This document shows positions 25,429-33,600 of a stretch of DNA of 60,039 bases, piece after piece. This DNA is from Pseudomonas sp. BGI-2 (GTDB lineage: Bacteria; Pseudomonadota; Gammaproteobacteria; Pseudomonadales; Pseudomonadaceae): assembly GCF_004310295.1 (NCBI RefSeq), contig NZ_SISB01000044.1, positions 1 to 60,039 on the forward strand. Reading direction: 5' to 3'. Made by a program: the position numbers and the translations under genes. Numbering within the stretch: the first letter of the stretch is position 1; the number at the start of each line of letters is the position of its first letter. The notes under the pieces were generated by a model, which worked only from the letters and a program-made list of their open reading frames with translations, ran no database searches and was not told the origin of the DNA.

Positions 25429-26076
25429 TTACAGGTTTTTGTACAGCCACTTCGGCATGTAGTACTTGCGCCGGTTGAAGACGCTGCCGACCAGTTTCGC
25501 GCCGGCCTGGGTCAGGCGCTGAACCGCCGCCTGGGCCACTTCCCAGCGCGTGTCTTCAGAGCGCACGACCATGATCACGCCGTCCACCTGGGTGCTGATG
25601 ATCATGGTGTCGGCGGCGGAATACACCGCGTCACCGTCGATCACCACAAAGCGATACTGACTGCCGAGCTGATCGAGCAACGGGCCCAAGAGTTCGGGTG
25701 TCAAGTGTTCGTTGCCGCGCACAAACCGGCCGTTGGGCAGGATGTGGAAGGGCAGGCTGGAGACATTCACCACGCAGTCCTGCAGCAGTGGCGGGCTCTG
25801 GGTGTTGAACAGCAGGTCGCGAAAACCGCGCTCTTTAGTCAGCCCCAACTGCTGGGTGAGGTTGGTCGCCGAATGGCTGGCATCGACCAGTAGCACTTGG
25901 CCGCTGCTCATTTGCGCCAGTTGGCTGGCCAGCGCCAGGGCACTGGTGGTGGTGCCAGCGCCGGGGTTGGCGGCGGTCAGGAACAGGATCCGCAGATCAA
26001 GATCGAGCACGGTCGAAGTCAGATTGGACTCGCTCGGGTTGGCAATGCTTAGGCTTTTGGCTGATGAACCGTCCAT
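25429..26076 (-). CDS. BY-kinase/ParA-like ATPase with a degenerate P-loop
   Basis: A 215-residue protein of the CpsD/CapB tyrosine kinase fold: ILFLTAANPGAGTTTSA in the P-loop position, QVLLVDASHSA as the Walker A' strand, FVVIDGDAVYSAADTMI as the Walker B region, and VRSEDTRWEVAQAAVQRL near the end. The catalytic P-loop lysine, expected at position 42 in PGxGK, is threonine, and the Walker B TPP is GDA. The C-terminus has tyrosines (RKYYMPKWLYKNL) as in BY-kinases. The fold and neighbours say Wzc partner, but catalysis may be lost. GGAG precedes the start, which abuts the sugar transferase stop. Confidence 0.8.
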   Translation of the reverse strand: MDGSSAKSLSIANPSESNLTSTVLDLDLRILFLTAANPGAGTTTSALALASQLAQMSSGQVLLVDASHSATNLTQQLGLTKERGFRDLLFNTQSPPLLQDCVVNVSSLPFHILPNGRFVRGNEHLTPELLGPLLDQLGSQYRFVVIDGDAVYSAADTMIISTQVDGVIMVVRSEDTRWEVAQAAVQRLTQAGAKLVGSVFNRRKYYMPKWLYKNL

Positions 26077-26823
26077 TTAACTCGCTCCGTGGCCGCTGAA
26101 CACTTTGAAGGGGGTTTTCAATAGGATCTTCAGATCAAGCAACAGGCTCTGCTCGGCGATATAGCTGAGGTCCAACTCAACGCGCTGGTCGAAGTCGATA
26201 TTGCTGCGCCCGGAGATCTGCCACAGGCCGGTCATGCCGGGGTAGATGCTCAGGCGTGCAAGGTGATTGTCCTTGTAGCGGTAGGCGTTGAACGAGGTTG
26301 GGCGCGGGCCCACCAGGCGCATGTCGCCTAAAACCACATTGATCAGGTTCGGCAGCTCGTCCAGGCTGCTTCGCCGCAGGAAGCCACCGATGCCGGTGAT
26401 GCGCGGATCCTTGTCGATTTTGAAATCAATCGCGTCGGCACCGTGCTTGTTCAGGTGACGCAGGGACTCCTTAAGCTCCTCGGCGTTGGCCACCATGGTG
26501 CGGAACTTGTACATGCCGAACTTGCGACCGCGGTAGCCCGTGCGTTTTTGCACGAACATCACCGGCCCCGGGCTGCTGAATTTGATCGCCAGTGCCAGGC
26601 CCAGCAGGATGGGCGAGATCATCACCAAAATCACCAGCGCACCGAAGCAGGCGACAACGCGATTGGTGCGCGACAACGTCCACGGCCGACCGCCGTCACG
26701 GCCGGTCATCCAGCCGCGACCCTGCATATGGATCGCGGTATCGAGGCGCATTCGGTGCTCCGGGTCGAGGCGCTTGTCTTGGCGCATCTGTTGCACGGGC
26801 ACCGTTTTTTCATGTCCAGTCAT
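26077..26823 (-). CDS. Priming sugar-phosphate transferase (WcaJ/WbaP C-terminal type)
   Basis: A 248-residue bacterial sugar transferase: a cytoplasmic N-terminus, one hydrophobic hairpin near 57-78, then FVQKRTGYRGRKFGMYKFRTM, DELPNLINVVLGDMRLVGPRP and YPGMTGLWQISGRS, the conserved catalytic core. It transfers a sugar-1-phosphate, usually glucose or galactose, to undecaprenyl phosphate and so starts the repeat unit. It lacks the large N-terminal domain of full WcaJ. The gene overlaps the epimerase gene by four bases. Confidence 0.92.
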   Translation of the reverse strand: MTGHEKTVPVQQMRQDKRLDPEHRMRLDTAIHMQGRGWMTGRDGGRPWTLSRTNRVVACFGALVILVMISPILLGLALAIKFSSPGPVMFVQKRTGYRGRKFGMYKFRTMVANAEELKESLRHLNKHGADAIDFKIDKDPRITGIGGFLRRSSLDELPNLINVVLGDMRLVGPRPTSFNAYRYKDNHLARLSIYPGMTGLWQISGRSNIDFDQRVELDLSYIAEQSLLLDLKILLKTPFKVFSGHGAS

Positions 26824-27878
26824 GGAATCCTCCGCTGAAGTTCAGCCGCTAGCGGCGCGTGGGCGATAGGCAGTGGGTAGTAATCGCGGAACCAGGCGAT
26901 AAAGCGCCCGAGTCCCTCATCCAGCTCGATACAAGGCTGAAATCCGGTTGCCCGAGCCAGGTCACTGGCATCGGCGCAGGTGTTGAACACATCGCCTGGC
27001 TGCAAAGGCAGCAACTCGACGAGGGCTTTTTGTCCTAGGTGTTTTTCCAGCAGCGCCAGGTAATCCTTGAGCTCAACCGGGTGCTGGCCGCCGATGTTGT
27101 AGATCCGCCACGGCGCCATGCTGCTGGCCGGGTCCGGTTGTTCGCGGTCCCATTCGGCGTTGGCTTGCGGTGGACGTTCGATCAGGCGCGTGATGCTTTC
27201 GATGATGTCGTCGATGTAGGTGAAGTCGCGCTGGTGCTCGCCGTAGTTGAACAACTTCAACGGCTGACCTTCGGCAATCGCCCGGGCAAACTGGATCGGC
27301 GACATGTCGGGCCGGCCCCAAGGCCCGTACACGGTGAAAAAACGCAGGCCGGTGCAGGGAATGCCGAACAGATGGCTGTAGCTGTGGGCCATCAGCTCGT
27401 TCGCTTTCTTGGTCGCGGCGTACAGCGACAGCGGGTGGTTGACGCCGTCCTTCACCGAGTAGGGCGTGTGCTGGTTGGCGCCGTACACCGAACTGGACGA
27501 GGCGTAGATCAGGTGCTTGACCGGGTGGTTGCGGCAGCTTTCGAGGATGTTGAGGAACCCGTTCAAATTGCTGTCGAGGTAAGCCCGAGGGTTTTCCAGG
27601 GAGTAACGCACCCCGGCCTGCGCCGCGAGGTGAATCACCACCTCGGGTTTTTCACGGACAAACAGTGCCTCGATGGCCGGACCATCGGCCAGGTCAACCG
27701 TCGCGAGCTGGAAAACGCCAACCTGCTCCTGCACCCAATCCACGCGGTCGTGTTTGAGTTGCGGGTCGTAGTAGTCGTTGAAATTATCCAGCCCGCACAC
27801 GTCGTGCCCGTCGCGCATCAGCCGCAATACGCAGTGGGCACCAATGAAACCGGCCGCTCCGGTGACGAGAATCTTCAT
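26820..27878 (-). CDS. NAD-dependent sugar epimerase, UDP-glucuronate 4-epimerase-like
   Basis: A 352-residue extended short-chain dehydrogenase with TGAAGFIGAH at 6-15, SSSSVYG and the catalytic YAATKKANE. The residues around LDNFNDYYDPQLK and the HLFGIPCTGLRFFTVYGPWGRPDM stretch match UDP-glucuronate 4-epimerases (GalE-like CapI type). Its neighbour is UDP-glucose dehydrogenase, which would supply UDP-glucuronate, so UDP-galacturonate is the expected product. It overlaps both neighbours by four bases. Confidence 0.88.
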   Translation of the reverse strand: MKILVTGAAGFIGAHCVLRLMRDGHDVCGLDNFNDYYDPQLKHDRVDWVQEQVGVFQLATVDLADGPAIEALFVREKPEVVIHLAAQAGVRYSLENPRAYLDSNLNGFLNILESCRNHPVKHLIYASSSSVYGANQHTPYSVKDGVNHPLSLYAATKKANELMAHSYSHLFGIPCTGLRFFTVYGPWGRPDMSPIQFARAIAEGQPLKLFNYGEHQRDFTYIDDIIESITRLIERPPQANAEWDREQPDPASSMAPWRIYNIGGQHPVELKDYLALLEKHLGQKALVELLPLQPGDVFNTCADASDLARATGFQPCIELDEGLGRFIAWFRDYYPLPIAHAPLAAELQRRIP

Positions 27879-29227
27879 GGTCGCGGCGCCTCGGGAACGA
27901 TGTGCCGCAGGCCGATGCCGCTGTAGTGCAAACCGGCCGCCGCCACTTGTTCCGGGTTGTAGAGGTTGCGACCGTCGACGATCACCCGTGAACGCAATTT
28001 GCTCGCCAGCAAGTCAAAGTCGACCACGCGGAAATTCTTCCACTCGGTGCAGATCACCAAGGCGTCGGCGTCTTCCAGGGTGTCGTCGCGGGTGGCGCAC
28101 AGGTGCAAGTTATTGCGGTAGCCGTAAATGCGCCGGCATTCAGACATGGCTTCCGGGTCATAAGCCTGCACGCTCGCGCCTTCGGCCCACAGCGCTTCCA
28201 TCAGGTAACGGCTGGGGGCTTCGCGCATGTCATCGGTGTTGGGCTTGAACGCCAGGCCCCAGATTGCGATGGATTTGCCGGCCAGCCCGTTGGGGAATTG
28301 CGCTTTCAGTTTGCTGAAGAGGATGTGGCGCTGACTGTCGTTGACGTCAGTGACGCTGCGCAGCAGACGCAACGGCATGCCATTGTGTTCAGCGGTGTGC
28401 AGCAGGGCGCGCAGGTCCTTGGGGAAGCACGAGCCACCAAAGCCGCAACCGGGGTAGATGAAGTGATAACCGATGCGCGGGTCCGAACCGATGCCTTTGC
28501 GCACCGCTTCGATGTCCGCGCCCAGCAGTTCGGTGAGGTTGGCCAGTTCGTTCATGAAACTGATGCGCGTGGCGAGCATCGCGTTGGCCGCGTACTTGGT
28601 CAGCTCGGCGCTGCGGTTGTCCATGAACATGATTTTTTCATGGTTGCGGCAGAACGGCGCGTAGAGCTCGCTCAGCTGGCCGCGGGCTTCGTCGTCGTCG
28701 GTGCCGACGATGATCCGGTCCGGGCGCATGCAATCGGCGAGGGCGCTGCCTTCCTTGAGAAACTCGGGGTTGGACACCACCCGCACGTTCAAGGCGCTCT
28801 TGCCGCGGCGATGCAGTTCTTCGTTGGCGGTGGCGGCCACCTGGTCCGCGGTGCCGACCGGCACGGTGGACTTGATGATCAGTGTGCGATCGGCCTCCAT
28901 GTAACTGGCGATCTGGCGGGCCACATTCAGGACGTGGCTCAGGTCGGCCGAACCGTCTTCGTCGGCGGGCGTGCCGACGGCGATGAAAATCAGCTCAGCG
29001 TGTTCGACCGCATCGCTGGCCTGGGTCGTGAACAGCAAACGGCCGGCCTTGATGTTCTCTTCCAGCGTGCCGGATAACCCCGGTTCGCTGATCGGTGGCA
29101 CGGCCTGTTGCAGTTGTTTGATCTTGTTCGGATCAATGTCGACACATAAGACGCGATGCCCGACATCGGCCAGTGCCGCTGCTTGTATCAGGCCGACGTA
29201 GCCCGTACCAAATACGCTCACGTCCAT
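27875..29227 (-). CDS. ugd: UDP-glucose 6-dehydrogenase
   Basis: A 450-residue enzyme that oxidises UDP-glucose to UDP-glucuronate with two NAD+. The N-terminus holds the NAD motif VFGTGYVGL; NPEFLKEGSAL follows near 165, and the catalytic cysteine is in GCGFGGSCFPKDL. The C-terminal domain with WGLAFKPNTDDMREAPS is intact. GAGG lies nine bases before the start. It is the first gene of the leftward exopolysaccharide operon, and the operon promoter should lie in 29228-29615. Confidence 0.94.
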   Translation of the reverse strand: MDVSVFGTGYVGLIQAAALADVGHRVLCVDIDPNKIKQLQQAVPPISEPGLSGTLEENIKAGRLLFTTQASDAVEHAELIFIAVGTPADEDGSADLSHVLNVARQIASYMEADRTLIIKSTVPVGTADQVAATANEELHRRGKSALNVRVVSNPEFLKEGSALADCMRPDRIIVGTDDDEARGQLSELYAPFCRNHEKIMFMDNRSAELTKYAANAMLATRISFMNELANLTELLGADIEAVRKGIGSDPRIGYHFIYPGCGFGGSCFPKDLRALLHTAEHNGMPLRLLRSVTDVNDSQRHILFSKLKAQFPNGLAGKSIAIWGLAFKPNTDDMREAPSRYLMEALWAEGASVQAYDPEAMSECRRIYGYRNNLHLCATRDDTLEDADALVICTEWKNFRVVDFDLLASKLRSRVIVDGRNLYNPEQVAAAGLHYSGIGLRHIVPEAPRP

Positions 29228-29615
29228 ATTGGCGTGCCTCGTAAGACGGTTGAAAGAACTGAAATAAGACTGTCAAAAGGGGTATAGCCCAGCGCTGGGA
29301 AAACGTGTCAGCAAAATGACATGTTGCTTTGCTATAACAGCCCCAATTTCGGGGCGATTTGCCATCAAGTGCTTGCCGCAGCTGGATTTGCCGCGGTTTT
29401 GGCAGGTTTTTCACATTTCGAAGAAAACGATAAACGGTCGTAAGGCTTGAAATACAAGGGTTACAGCCGGTCAGGTGTGTCAGATTTGAGTCAACGTTTT
29501 TTTGACGCTTTGTCGAAAAGCCCGACATTTCTTGCGCTTTGATGTCCCGGTGCTAGTGTCAAAAAATGGCCGACAATCTATTGGCCAACGGACGGCCGCG
29601 AGCATCGGAAATACT
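29228..29615. promoter_or_regulatory. Divergent intergenic region, exopolysaccharide operon leader
   Basis: These 388 bases separate the leftward exopolysaccharide operon from the rightward sulfatase-fold gene and hold no gene. A GCCCC-AATTTC-GGGGC hairpin lies at 29340-29355. AT-rich tracts occur around 29380-29420 and 29495-29515 (a run of seven T). I found no good sigma-54 or AlgU consensus by eye. A region of this size fits complex control of the operon and possibly a structured leader. Confidence 0.5.
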
Positions 29616-31313
29616 ATGATTCGATACCTCAAAGAACTGCTCTTGGTTCTCTATTTAGTTAAGAGCTACGACTATTACCTGGAACGCCTCAGCGCCATGG
29701 GCATCGGCTTCCCGGTGCTGCTGTTTGGCGGGATGTTTATCGCGCTGACAGTGGCGCTTTTCATGACTGCCTACATTCGCCAGACACTGCTCCGGCATGT
29801 GTTCGCCCTGGCGATGTTTGTCTCGGCGGTGTTTTTCGATGTTTATACGCGCGTCACGGCCGATTACCTGACGTACAGCAGCTTTGTGTCGCTGGTGTAC
29901 TCCGGCGGGTTCATCCAGGAGGCGGCGTACCAATACCGCGACGCGATCATCAGTGGGGTGGTCGCCGGATTGCTTCTGCTGTTTGGCATCGGGCTCAAGC
30001 CGCGGCGGCGCATGCCGTTGCCCGGTGCGTTGCTGGTGGCGGCGCCGGTGCTCGGGGTGCTGTTGCTCAGCGCGGTATTGTTCGTACGAGCCGGCGAAGG
30101 TGCCCGCGGCCTGCCGATCATGTACACGCCGCTGGCCTATTTGAACCTCTTTACCTACGAAGCCCTGCACAACACCGTCGGCCCGCGCGAATCAGTGAGC
30201 CTGGCGCGCAACGACTCACCGCCGGGGCACGACATCGTGCTGATCATCGATGAAAGCATTTCCGGCAACTACCTGGACATCAACGCGCCGTTCGGTGTGC
30301 ACAGCAAGCTCAAGGAACCGCGCCCAGGGGTCGAGATCTTCAATTACGGTTACGCCGCGTCCATTGCCAATTGCAGCGCCGACACCAACATCACCCTGCG
30401 CTACGGCGGCACCCGCGCCGACTACATGCGCATCAACAGCACGATGCCGTCGATCTGGCAGTACGCGAAGAAAGCCGGCCTGCGCACCGTCTACATCGAT
30501 GCCCAGCGTACCGGCGGCAACTTGCAGAACCTGATGAACGATGCCGAGAAAAAGGACATCGACGAGTTTGTGCAATTCGACCAGACCAGCGTGCGCGATC
30601 GCGACATGGCGACAGCGGCGAAGCTGATCGACCTGCTCAACGACGGTAAGCCTGAGCTGGTGGTGATCAACAAGGTGGGCGCGCATTTCCCGGTGCACGA
30701 CAAGTACCCGGATGCGTTCATGGCGTATCGTCCGACGTTGCCCCGGGGGCAATTTGTCGAGATCGTGGACACCGGCAAGCGGGATGGCTTCAACGGTCAG
30801 CCGGATGACTGGGTGCTGTACCGCAATGCCTACAAGAACACGTTGCTGTGGAACGTTGGGGAGTTTTTCTCACGGGTGTTTGCCAAGGCGGACATGAGCA
30901 ATGCGCTGCTGATTTACACCTCGGACCACGGGCAAGACCTGCATGAGCGGGGCAACCCCGGGTTGAATACGCACTGCGGCGGAGATCCGGTGGAGGAAGA
31001 GGGCCTGGTGCCGCTGGTGGTGATTCAAGGGGATCAGTTGCGCACACTGGATTGGCAGAAGGCGCTGACCGCGAACAAGAATCGGTCGAGTCACTACAAC
31101 ATCTTTCCGACGCTGTTGCAGTTGATGGGGTATGACCTGGCGGGGATCGAGGCGGTTTATGGCAAGCCGTTGAGCGTGCCGACGGCGGACGACTTTACGT
31201 TCAACTACCGGTTCAATGCGCGGCTGGGGGCCAAGCCTGAGTGGAAGTACATTGACCTGAAGAGCATTGTGACGCCGGGGCAGGCGGCTACGAGTGTGGC
31301 GGTGGGGCAGTGA
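29616..31313 (+). CDS. Sulfatase-fold membrane transferase (EptA-like)
   Basis: A 565-residue protein with five hydrophobic segments in the first 180 residues and a periplasmic alkaline-phosphatase-superfamily domain: HDIVLIIDESISGNYLDIN (nucleophile position, serine or threonine), ANCSADTNITLRYG, VVINKVGAHFPVHDKYPD and TSDHGQDLHERG with metal ligands. This is the layout of phosphoethanolamine or phosphoglycerol transferases. The start at 29616 begins the first membrane segment; the longer frame adds a non-conserved leader. It is divergent from the exopolysaccharide operon and could decorate the polymer or lipid A; neither is shown. Confidence 0.75.
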   Translation: MIRYLKELLLVLYLVKSYDYYLERLSAMGIGFPVLLFGGMFIALTVALFMTAYIRQTLLRHVFALAMFVSAVFFDVYTRVTADYLTYSSFVSLVYSGGFIQEAAYQYRDAIISGVVAGLLLLFGIGLKPRRRMPLPGALLVAAPVLGVLLLSAVLFVRAGEGARGLPIMYTPLAYLNLFTYEALHNTVGPRESVSLARNDSPPGHDIVLIIDESISGNYLDINAPFGVHSKLKEPRPGVEIFNYGYAASIANCSADTNITLRYGGTRADYMRINSTMPSIWQYAKKAGLRTVYIDAQRTGGNLQNLMNDAEKKDIDEFVQFDQTSVRDRDMATAAKLIDLLNDGKPELVVINKVGAHFPVHDKYPDAFMAYRPTLPRGQFVEIVDTGKRDGFNGQPDDWVLYRNAYKNTLLWNVGEFFSRVFAKADMSNALLIYTSDHGQDLHERGNPGLNTHCGGDPVEEEGLVPLVVIQGDQLRTLDWQKALTANKNRSSHYNIFPTLLQLMGYDLAGIEAVYGKPLSVPTADDFTFNYRFNARLGAKPEWKYIDLKSIVTPGQAATSVAVGQ

Positions 31314-31337
31314 GGTTATGAGGTGTCTGGGGCGGCC

Positions 31338-31417
31338 CCTTCGCGGGCAAGCCTCGCTCCTACAGGATTTGCGGCGTTCACAAAACCCTGTAGGAGCGAG
31401 GCTTGCCCGCGAAGAGG
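31338..31417. repeat. REP pair (REPIN-like)
   Basis: Two inverted REP cores (TTCGCGGGCAAGCCTCGCTC and its complement) are separated by about 20 bases in the gap between the sulfatase-fold gene and the convergent AraC gene. They can form a long hairpin and probably terminate both transcripts. Confidence 0.85.
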
Positions 31418-31426
31418 CCCTGCCGG

Positions 31427-32482
31427 TCAGAACAAATCTGAAGATTGTGCCCATCTCGTCCGGTACACCCCCGGCGCACACCCCAACCACCGCAAACACG
31501 CGCGGTTGAAACTCTGCACATCGCTGTACCCCAGCCGATCCGATATCTCCACCAACTCCAGATCCGCTGCCTGCAACAGATCCTCGGCCAGGCAACGGCG
31601 ATACTCGTCCTGCAACTCGGAAAAACTCCAGCCCAAGGCCTTCAAGCGCCGCGCCGCCGTGCGTTCCAGCCAGTGATGGTCGGCGCAAAACTGCTGCCAG
31701 TTTGCGCGGGCAAGGTCCGCAATCAGATGGTCGCTGACCTGCTCCAGCAACGTCGGTTCGCTGTTGCGCCGAGTCTGCTCCAGCAGGTCCACCAGCGTTT
31801 GTTCCAGCTCATGGTTGCCCGGCGTCAACGCTGTCACAAACAACTGCGGATCGAGGCGGATCGAATGATGTGGCTGTGCCCACTTCACCGGCGCGCGGAA
31901 TGCCTGTTCATGCGCCTGCGGGTTGGCGGTACGTGGCCACGCCAGACCGATCTCGATAATCGGATCACGCTCCAGCCCACTGGCGAGGAATTTGCGACGC
32001 AGCATGCTGCACAGGCTGATCACGATGTAATCGGTGGTCGACGCACAGGCTTTCAAGCTGCCGCAGTCCAGCAGCCGCAACTCGACGCCGTCATCGTCAC
32101 GCACGATCTGCGCCCGGAAGTGCCCGTTGAAGAACGGAAAGAATCGCTCGAAATAATTGCAGGCGCTTTCCAGTGATGCCGCGACGTCGAACAGGTAAGT
32201 CAGGCCATTGGTGGCGGTGGAGACGAAGCGTCGGCCCGCCGCCAGACCGATCAACGGGTCGCCAGTCTGCTCCAGCGCAAACGCCCAGAAGCGACGCGAA
32301 AGGAACAACGGAATACGCATGAACGGCGCACGCAGTTCGAACAGGCTGCGGCGAAACAGGCCTTCGAGGGTTTCCCGGGCAATGCCTCTGCCCAGCAGTT
32401 CTTCGATGGCCGGCAGCAAGGTCGGCGCATAAAACGCATTGGGCACTGGTTGATGGAGCAGTGGCTGATCGCTTTTTGTCAT
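31427..32482 (-). CDS. AraC-family regulator with arabinose-binding-like N-terminus
   Basis: A 351-residue regulator. The first 230 residues resemble the Arabinose_bd-type sensory domain common in Pseudomonas AraC proteins (GDPLIGLAAGRRF, LTYLFDVAASLESACNYFERF). The C-terminal 100 residues hold two helix-turn-helix motifs, with LVEISDRLGYSDVQSFNRACLRWLG as the characteristic second one. It is divergent from the LysR gene at 32554, and the two may share a control region. The ligand and targets are unknown. Confidence 0.88.
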   Translation of the reverse strand: MTKSDQPLLHQPVPNAFYAPTLLPAIEELLGRGIARETLEGLFRRSLFELRAPFMRIPLFLSRRFWAFALEQTGDPLIGLAAGRRFVSTATNGLTYLFDVAASLESACNYFERFFPFFNGHFRAQIVRDDDGVELRLLDCGSLKACASTTDYIVISLCSMLRRKFLASGLERDPIIEIGLAWPRTANPQAHEQAFRAPVKWAQPHHSIRLDPQLFVTALTPGNHELEQTLVDLLEQTRRNSEPTLLEQVSDHLIADLARANWQQFCADHHWLERTAARRLKALGWSFSELQDEYRRCLAEDLLQAADLELVEISDRLGYSDVQSFNRACLRWLGCAPGVYRTRWAQSSDLF

Positions 32483-32553
32483 GTAGGGCTCACAGCTTGT
32501 TTCGGGACACTGGTTAGGCTGCCCGACGTTAAGCGATTTGCCGGAGCAAGACC

Positions 32554-33468
32554 ATGCTTGATTTACGCCAGCTCGACCTGAACCTGCTGCTCGCCTTCGA
32601 CGCGATTTATCAGCAACGCAGCGTCACCCGCGCCGCCGAGGTGATGTGCCTGTCGCAACCGGCCATGAGCAACGCGCTGCGGCGCCTGCGCGAACTGTGC
32701 GGCGATCCGCTGTTCATCAAAAGCCGTCTCGGCGTGACGCCGACGCTGGTGGCGCATCGTCTGGCCGACTATGTGCGCGCCGCCCTGGAATCGTTGCGCG
32801 ATGGTTTGCGCATGATTCCGGCCGCGCGGCAGAACAACCCGTTGCTGCGCATCAGTTGCCTGGACTGCCTGCAACCGGTGCTGCTAGACGCCTTGCTCGA
32901 AGCGCCGCATGCCGACTGGCAGGTCCGATACTTCCAGCCTCGCCGTCGCGATGCCTTGCAGGAACTGGCGAGCGGCAAGCTCGACATTCTGATCGACCTC
33001 GATCAACCGCTGGCCGGGCTCGCCGGTCTGCACAAGCAGGTGTTGCCGGCCGACCATTACGTGTTTGCCTACGGCGACGCGCTCAAGGAACCGCCGCGCA
33101 CGCTGCAAGCGTATCTGCAGCAGCCACAGATCCAGATTTCCAGCCGTCGCGATGGCCTAAGCCCGGTGGATTTGTACCTCGGTTTGAAAAGCCTGCGCCG
33201 AACGGTGGCGGTGAATACCCAAAGCACACTGGCGGCGAAATTGATCGCCGATCGGCAGCCGTTCGGCATGAGCCTGCCGAGCCGGGTCGCCACCGTGCTG
33301 GGGTTGCAGCAAGTGCCGTTGCCGTTGGACGAACCGGTGGAGCTGAAACTGGCGCTGTACATCGAAGCCCGTTACCGCTTCGAGCGCAGCCGGGAGGAAG
33401 CGATGCATTGCCTGCTGCGTGCGCTGGGCGCGCCGCGAGCGGTGCAGTCGCTCGCACGTCGCGCCTAG
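32554..33468 (+). CDS. LysR-family regulator
   Basis: A 304-residue LysR protein with the N-terminal winged helix (DLNLLLAFDAIYQQRSVTRAAEVMCLSQPAMSNALRRLR, about 5-45) of the NodD/LeuO-like subgroup and a C-terminal ligand-binding domain. GGAG precedes the ATG. It is divergent from the AraC gene 71 bases away. No pathway gene is adjacent, so its target cannot be named. Confidence 0.9.
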   Translation: MLDLRQLDLNLLLAFDAIYQQRSVTRAAEVMCLSQPAMSNALRRLRELCGDPLFIKSRLGVTPTLVAHRLADYVRAALESLRDGLRMIPAARQNNPLLRISCLDCLQPVLLDALLEAPHADWQVRYFQPRRRDALQELASGKLDILIDLDQPLAGLAGLHKQVLPADHYVFAYGDALKEPPRTLQAYLQQPQIQISSRRDGLSPVDLYLGLKSLRRTVAVNTQSTLAAKLIADRQPFGMSLPSRVATVLGLQQVPLPLDEPVELKLALYIEARYRFERSREEAMHCLLRALGAPRAVQSLARRA

Positions 33469-33487
33469 TCCAAAAGCTGCACAGAAC

Positions 33488-33583
33488 CCCTGTAGGAGCG
33501 AGCCTGCTCGCGATGGCATTGTGTCAGCCAGTGATGAGTGTGACTGACACACCGTCTTCGCGAGCAAGCTCGCTCCCACAGGG
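33488..33583. repeat. REP pair
   Basis: A TAGGAGCGAGCCTGCTCGCG core and its inverse TCGCGAGCAAGCTCGCTCCC enclose a spacer with GTGTCAG...CTGACAC. It fills the gap between convergent LysR genes. Confidence 0.85.
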
Positions 33584-33600
33584 ATAGCGGGGATGCGACT

